64,000 nucleotides of DNA from Sphingobium sufflavum. Lineage in GTDB: Bacteria > Pseudomonadota > Alphaproteobacteria > Sphingomonadales > Sphingomonadaceae. Of the stretch, positions 61,976-64,000 are shown in pieces. Made by a program: the position numbers and the translations under genes. The notes below the pieces were generated by a model. It did no database searches. It was not told the DNA's origin and worked only from the letters and a program-made list of their open reading frames with translations. Location of the stretch: NCBI RefSeq assembly GCF_021403115.1, contig NZ_JAJSSH010000003.1, forward strand, positions 124,001 to 188,000, written 5' to 3'. How positions within the stretch are numbered: the first letter of the stretch is position 1; each line of letters begins with the position of its first letter.

Positions 61976-62875
61976 TCACCGCTCCGCCTGCGCGATCGCC
62001 TTCTGCGTCACCGGGCGCATCACCGCATAGCCGTCGCGGTTGGGGTGCAGGCCGTCATTGGCGAGACCCGCGCGCAGGCCGCCCTGTGCATCGGCCATCG
62101 GCGCATGATAGTCGGCAAAGGTCACGCCCTGCTCCGCCGCCAGTTGCCGCAGCAGGCCGTTGACGCGCATGATGCGGGTGGCGGGGTTGGCGCCGGGGCG
62201 CATGGTGAAGCCGCTCGACGGGGTGATGCTGCCCAGCACCACCTTGATCCGGTTCGCCTTGGCCAGAACGATCATCGCGCGCAGATTGTCGACGATGGTG
62301 CGGTCGGTGGTCGGGCCGGTGTTGCCGCTGATGTCGTTGGTGCCCGCCATGATATGCACGACGCGGGGATGCAGGGCGATGACGTCGGGATAGAAGCGCA
62401 GCAGCATCTGCGGCGTCGTCTGGCCGCTGATCCCGCGCCCGGCGTTGCCGCCGCCCAGCAGGACGGGATCGCCCTTCACCCAGTTTTCGGTGATGGAATC
62501 GCCCATAAAGACGACATGCGGCCGCTGCCCGCTGGCGACCAGCCGGGCATTGTCGGCGGCATAGCGGCACAGATAGGGCCAGTCCTGACTCTTGCGTTTC
62601 TGCTCCTCCGCCATCCACGCGCCCGCCTGCTGGCGCACGGCGGGGGAGAGGCGGGCGGGGCTGAAGCTTTCGCCGGGCTTCAGGAACATCTCCGCCCATT
62701 CGTCGCTCGCCTGCGGGGAGGGCGGGAGCGGCGCGCAGACCGGCTCCGCCGTCGGGTCCGCCGGTTGGGCATGGGCGAGCGGCGGCGCGGCCATCGCCAG
62801 CGCGGCGAGCAGGGCCATGGCCGATAAGGAGAGGGCGGGCATCCTCATGGTCGCCATGCGGGCGTTCGGCATCAT
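61976..62875 (-). CDS. SGNH/GDSL-type esterase, exported
   Basis: A 299-residue protein. A signal peptide (LSAMALLAALAMAAPPLAHAQ) follows a short basic start. All SGNH blocks are visible: VVFMGDSITENW (Ser), GRGISGQTTPQM (Gly), HIMAGTNDISGN (Asn), and LANDGLHPNRDGYAVM (Asp and His). These enzymes remove acyl or acetyl groups from carbohydrates or lipids; the substrate is unknown. ATG 62875 follows GAGGAGAGACG. It is preceded on the same strand by the end of an RND transporter gene 88 bases upstream. Confidence 0.9.
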   Translation of the reverse strand: MMPNARMATMRMPALSLSAMALLAALAMAAPPLAHAQPADPTAEPVCAPLPPSPQASDEWAEMFLKPGESFSPARLSPAVRQQAGAWMAEEQKRKSQDWPYLCRYAADNARLVASGQRPHVVFMGDSITENWVKGDPVLLGGGNAGRGISGQTTPQMLLRFYPDVIALHPRVVHIMAGTNDISGNTGPTTDRTIVDNLRAMIVLAKANRIKVVLGSITPSSGFTMRPGANPATRIMRVNGLLRQLAAEQGVTFADYHAPMADAQGGLRAGLANDGLHPNRDGYAVMRPVTQKAIAQAER

Positions 62876-62963
62876 CGTCTCTCCTCATCCTGTCTTTGCG
62901 GGGCCTTTGTCGCCTTCGTGCCCGTCATCTTCTGTATCACGCGCCAGCCCGCGCCCTTCACGC

Positions 62964-64000
62964 TCAAATCCCGCTGACCTCGCCGGGCAGCGGATCGTCG
63001 TCGCCCGGCTGCTTCTGCGTCACGAAGCGGCTGAGCTTCGGCAGGATGCGCCGCTCGATCTTGTCGACGATCTCATAGATCACCGGCACCAGGATCAGCG
63101 ACAGCAGGGTGGAGCTGAGCATGCCGCCGATGACCGCCGCCGCCATCGGCTGGCGCGTTTCGGAACCTTCGCCCAGCGCCAGCGCGGTGGGGACCATGCC
63201 CGCGATCATCGCGACGGAGGTCATGATGATCGGCCGGGTCCGCTGGACGCAGGCGTCGCGCAGCGCCTGCCGCATCGGCACGCCCGCCCGCTCCTCCTCG
63301 ATCGCATATTCGACCAGCAGGATGCTGTTCTTGGCGCACAGTCCCATCAGCATCAGCAGGCCGATCAGCACCGGCAGGTCCAGCGCAAAGCCGCACAGCT
63401 TGAGGGAAGCGAATGCGCCCAGCATGCTGAGCGGCAGCGCGCCCATGATGACCGCAGGCTTGAAGAAGCCCCGGAACAGCAGCACCAGCACGGTATAGGT
63501 CAGCGCGATACCCGCGATCAGCGCCAGGATGAAGCCGACGAACAGGTCGCCGATCATCTCGCTCTGCCCTTCCTGCGCCTGATGGATGCCGGCGGGCAGG
63601 TTCTTCATCGTGGGCAGCGCGCGCACATCGGCAAGGGCGGAGCCGACCGCCGAGCCGACCGCCAGATCACCCTCCACCGCGACGCGCCGTTCGCGATTAT
63701 AGCGGATGATCTTGCCCGGACCGGCCTGGAAACGGATGTCCGCCACGCTCGACAGCGGCGTGGTGCGCCCGTCCAGCGTCGGCACGCGCAGCGCGGCGAT
63801 GGTGTCGAGGTCGTCGAGGCTGTCCTCCGCCACGCGCACGCGGATCGGCACCCGCTGCTCGCCCGCCGAATATTTGGCGACCGATGCGTCGATGTCGCCG
63901 ATGGTCGCGATGCGCAGCACATTGGCGAGGGATCGGCTGTCCACGTTCAGGCGCGCGGCCTCCGCCGGGCGGGGGGTGATGATGAGTTCCGGGCCGGGGG
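62964..64000 (-). CDS. RND (AcrB-type) efflux transporter, 5' part outside window
   Basis: The last 345 codons of an RND pump; the frame stays open to the right edge (PGPELIITPRPAEAARLNVD), so the start is missing. It contains the end of the second periplasmic domain (RIATIGDIDASVAKYSAGEQ, then RVPIRVRVAEDSLDDLDTIA) and the final membrane block: VGFILALIAGIALTYTVLVLLF, PLSMLGAFASLKLCGFALDLPVLIGLLMLMGLCAKNSILLVEYA, TRPIIMTSVAMIAGMVPTALALGEGSETRQPMAAAVIGGM, then LILVPVIYEIVDKIE. KNSILLVEYA and GSETRQPMA fit hydrophobe/amphiphile exporters (HAE-1 type). It exports compounds with a membrane-fusion protein and outer-membrane channel not seen here. Confidence 0.92.
   Translation of the reverse strand, partial: PGPELIITPRPAEAARLNVDSRSLANVLRIATIGDIDASVAKYSAGEQRVPIRVRVAEDSLDDLDTIAALRVPTLDGRTTPLSSVADIRFQAGPGKIIRYNRERRVAVEGDLAVGSAVGSALADVRALPTMKNLPAGIHQAQEGQSEMIGDLFVGFILALIAGIALTYTVLVLLFRGFFKPAVIMGALPLSMLGAFASLKLCGFALDLPVLIGLLMLMGLCAKNSILLVEYAIEEERAGVPMRQALRDACVQRTRPIIMTSVAMIAGMVPTALALGEGSETRQPMAAAVIGGMLSSTLLSLILVPVIYEIVDKIERRILPKLSRFVTQKQPGDDDPLPGEVSGI

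Noticed and set aside
1..64000. CRISPR arrays, rRNA genes and prophage
   Set aside because: No regularly spaced repeats, rRNA signatures, integrase or phage structural genes were seen on reading both strands.

Overview
The window is GC-rich, densely coded alphaproteobacterial DNA, most consistent with a sphingomonad (Sphingomonadaceae). The evidence is a set of family memberships together: several large TonB-dependent receptors, an Entner-Doudoroff glk-eda pair, the complex I accessory protein NDUFA12, DUF2155 and DUF6894 proteins, a CCA-encoding tRNA-Trp next to secE-nusG and rplK-rplA, and an ECF sigma/anti-sigma pair. No rRNA, CRISPR array, prophage or insertion sequence was seen. Genus cannot be fixed from this sequence alone.

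Layout. 1-4 kb: a cut-off membrane hydrolase-like gene, a small phospholipase A2-like gene and a TonB receptor with a long Gly-rich insert. 4-9 kb: overlapping glk, eda and a divergent PEP-carboxylase-family gene. 9-12.5 kb: a VOC protein, acetyl-CoA synthetase and an outer-membrane barrel. 12.5-16 kb: a candidate structured RNA, small proteins, and alkylation repair (alkB, GNAT, mpg). 16-21.5 kb: carboxylesterase, phosphate-porin-family protein and a membrane hydrolase. 21.5-31 kb: cobalamin uptake. Two divergent cobalamin riboswitches share a 118-bp perfect inverted repeat. The left arm serves a TonB receptor broken by a frameshift and a stop codon, followed by a truncated PepSY gene. The right arm serves an intact operon of TonB receptor, BtuF, BtuC, BtuD, a 58-aa protein and a CbiX-like/[2Fe-2S] ferredoxin fusion.

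31-37 kb: a LysR regulator, a small protein, and the complete yjfI-J / yjfK-L-M / yjfC gene set (PspA-like protein, DUF350 membrane protein, lipoprotein, ATP-grasp ligase) as two divergent arms. 37-41 kb: a PRC-barrel-like protein and subtilisin-family protease divergent from an ECF sigma/anti-sigma pair. 41-46 kb: ilvD, a LysR regulator with a low-complexity insert, and a decayed DUF1080 gene. 46-50 kb: a fatty acyl-AMP ligase, recX, a Sel1-like protein and DUF192. 50-54.3 kb: NDUFA12, DUF2155, aat, tRNA-Trp, secE, nusG, DUF4287, rplK, rplA. 54.6-64 kb: an SDR and a DapB-like dehydrogenase, a TonB receptor coupled to a Tat-type glycerophosphodiesterase, two hydrolases, and the 3' part of an RND efflux pump.

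The best supported regulatory story is vitamin B12 control of the 21.5-31 kb region, where one of two receptor systems is decaying while the other stays intact. The best candidate for a poorly understood functional system is the yjf cluster at 32.5-36.8 kb. All family calls are from reading the translated sequence; no database search was run.
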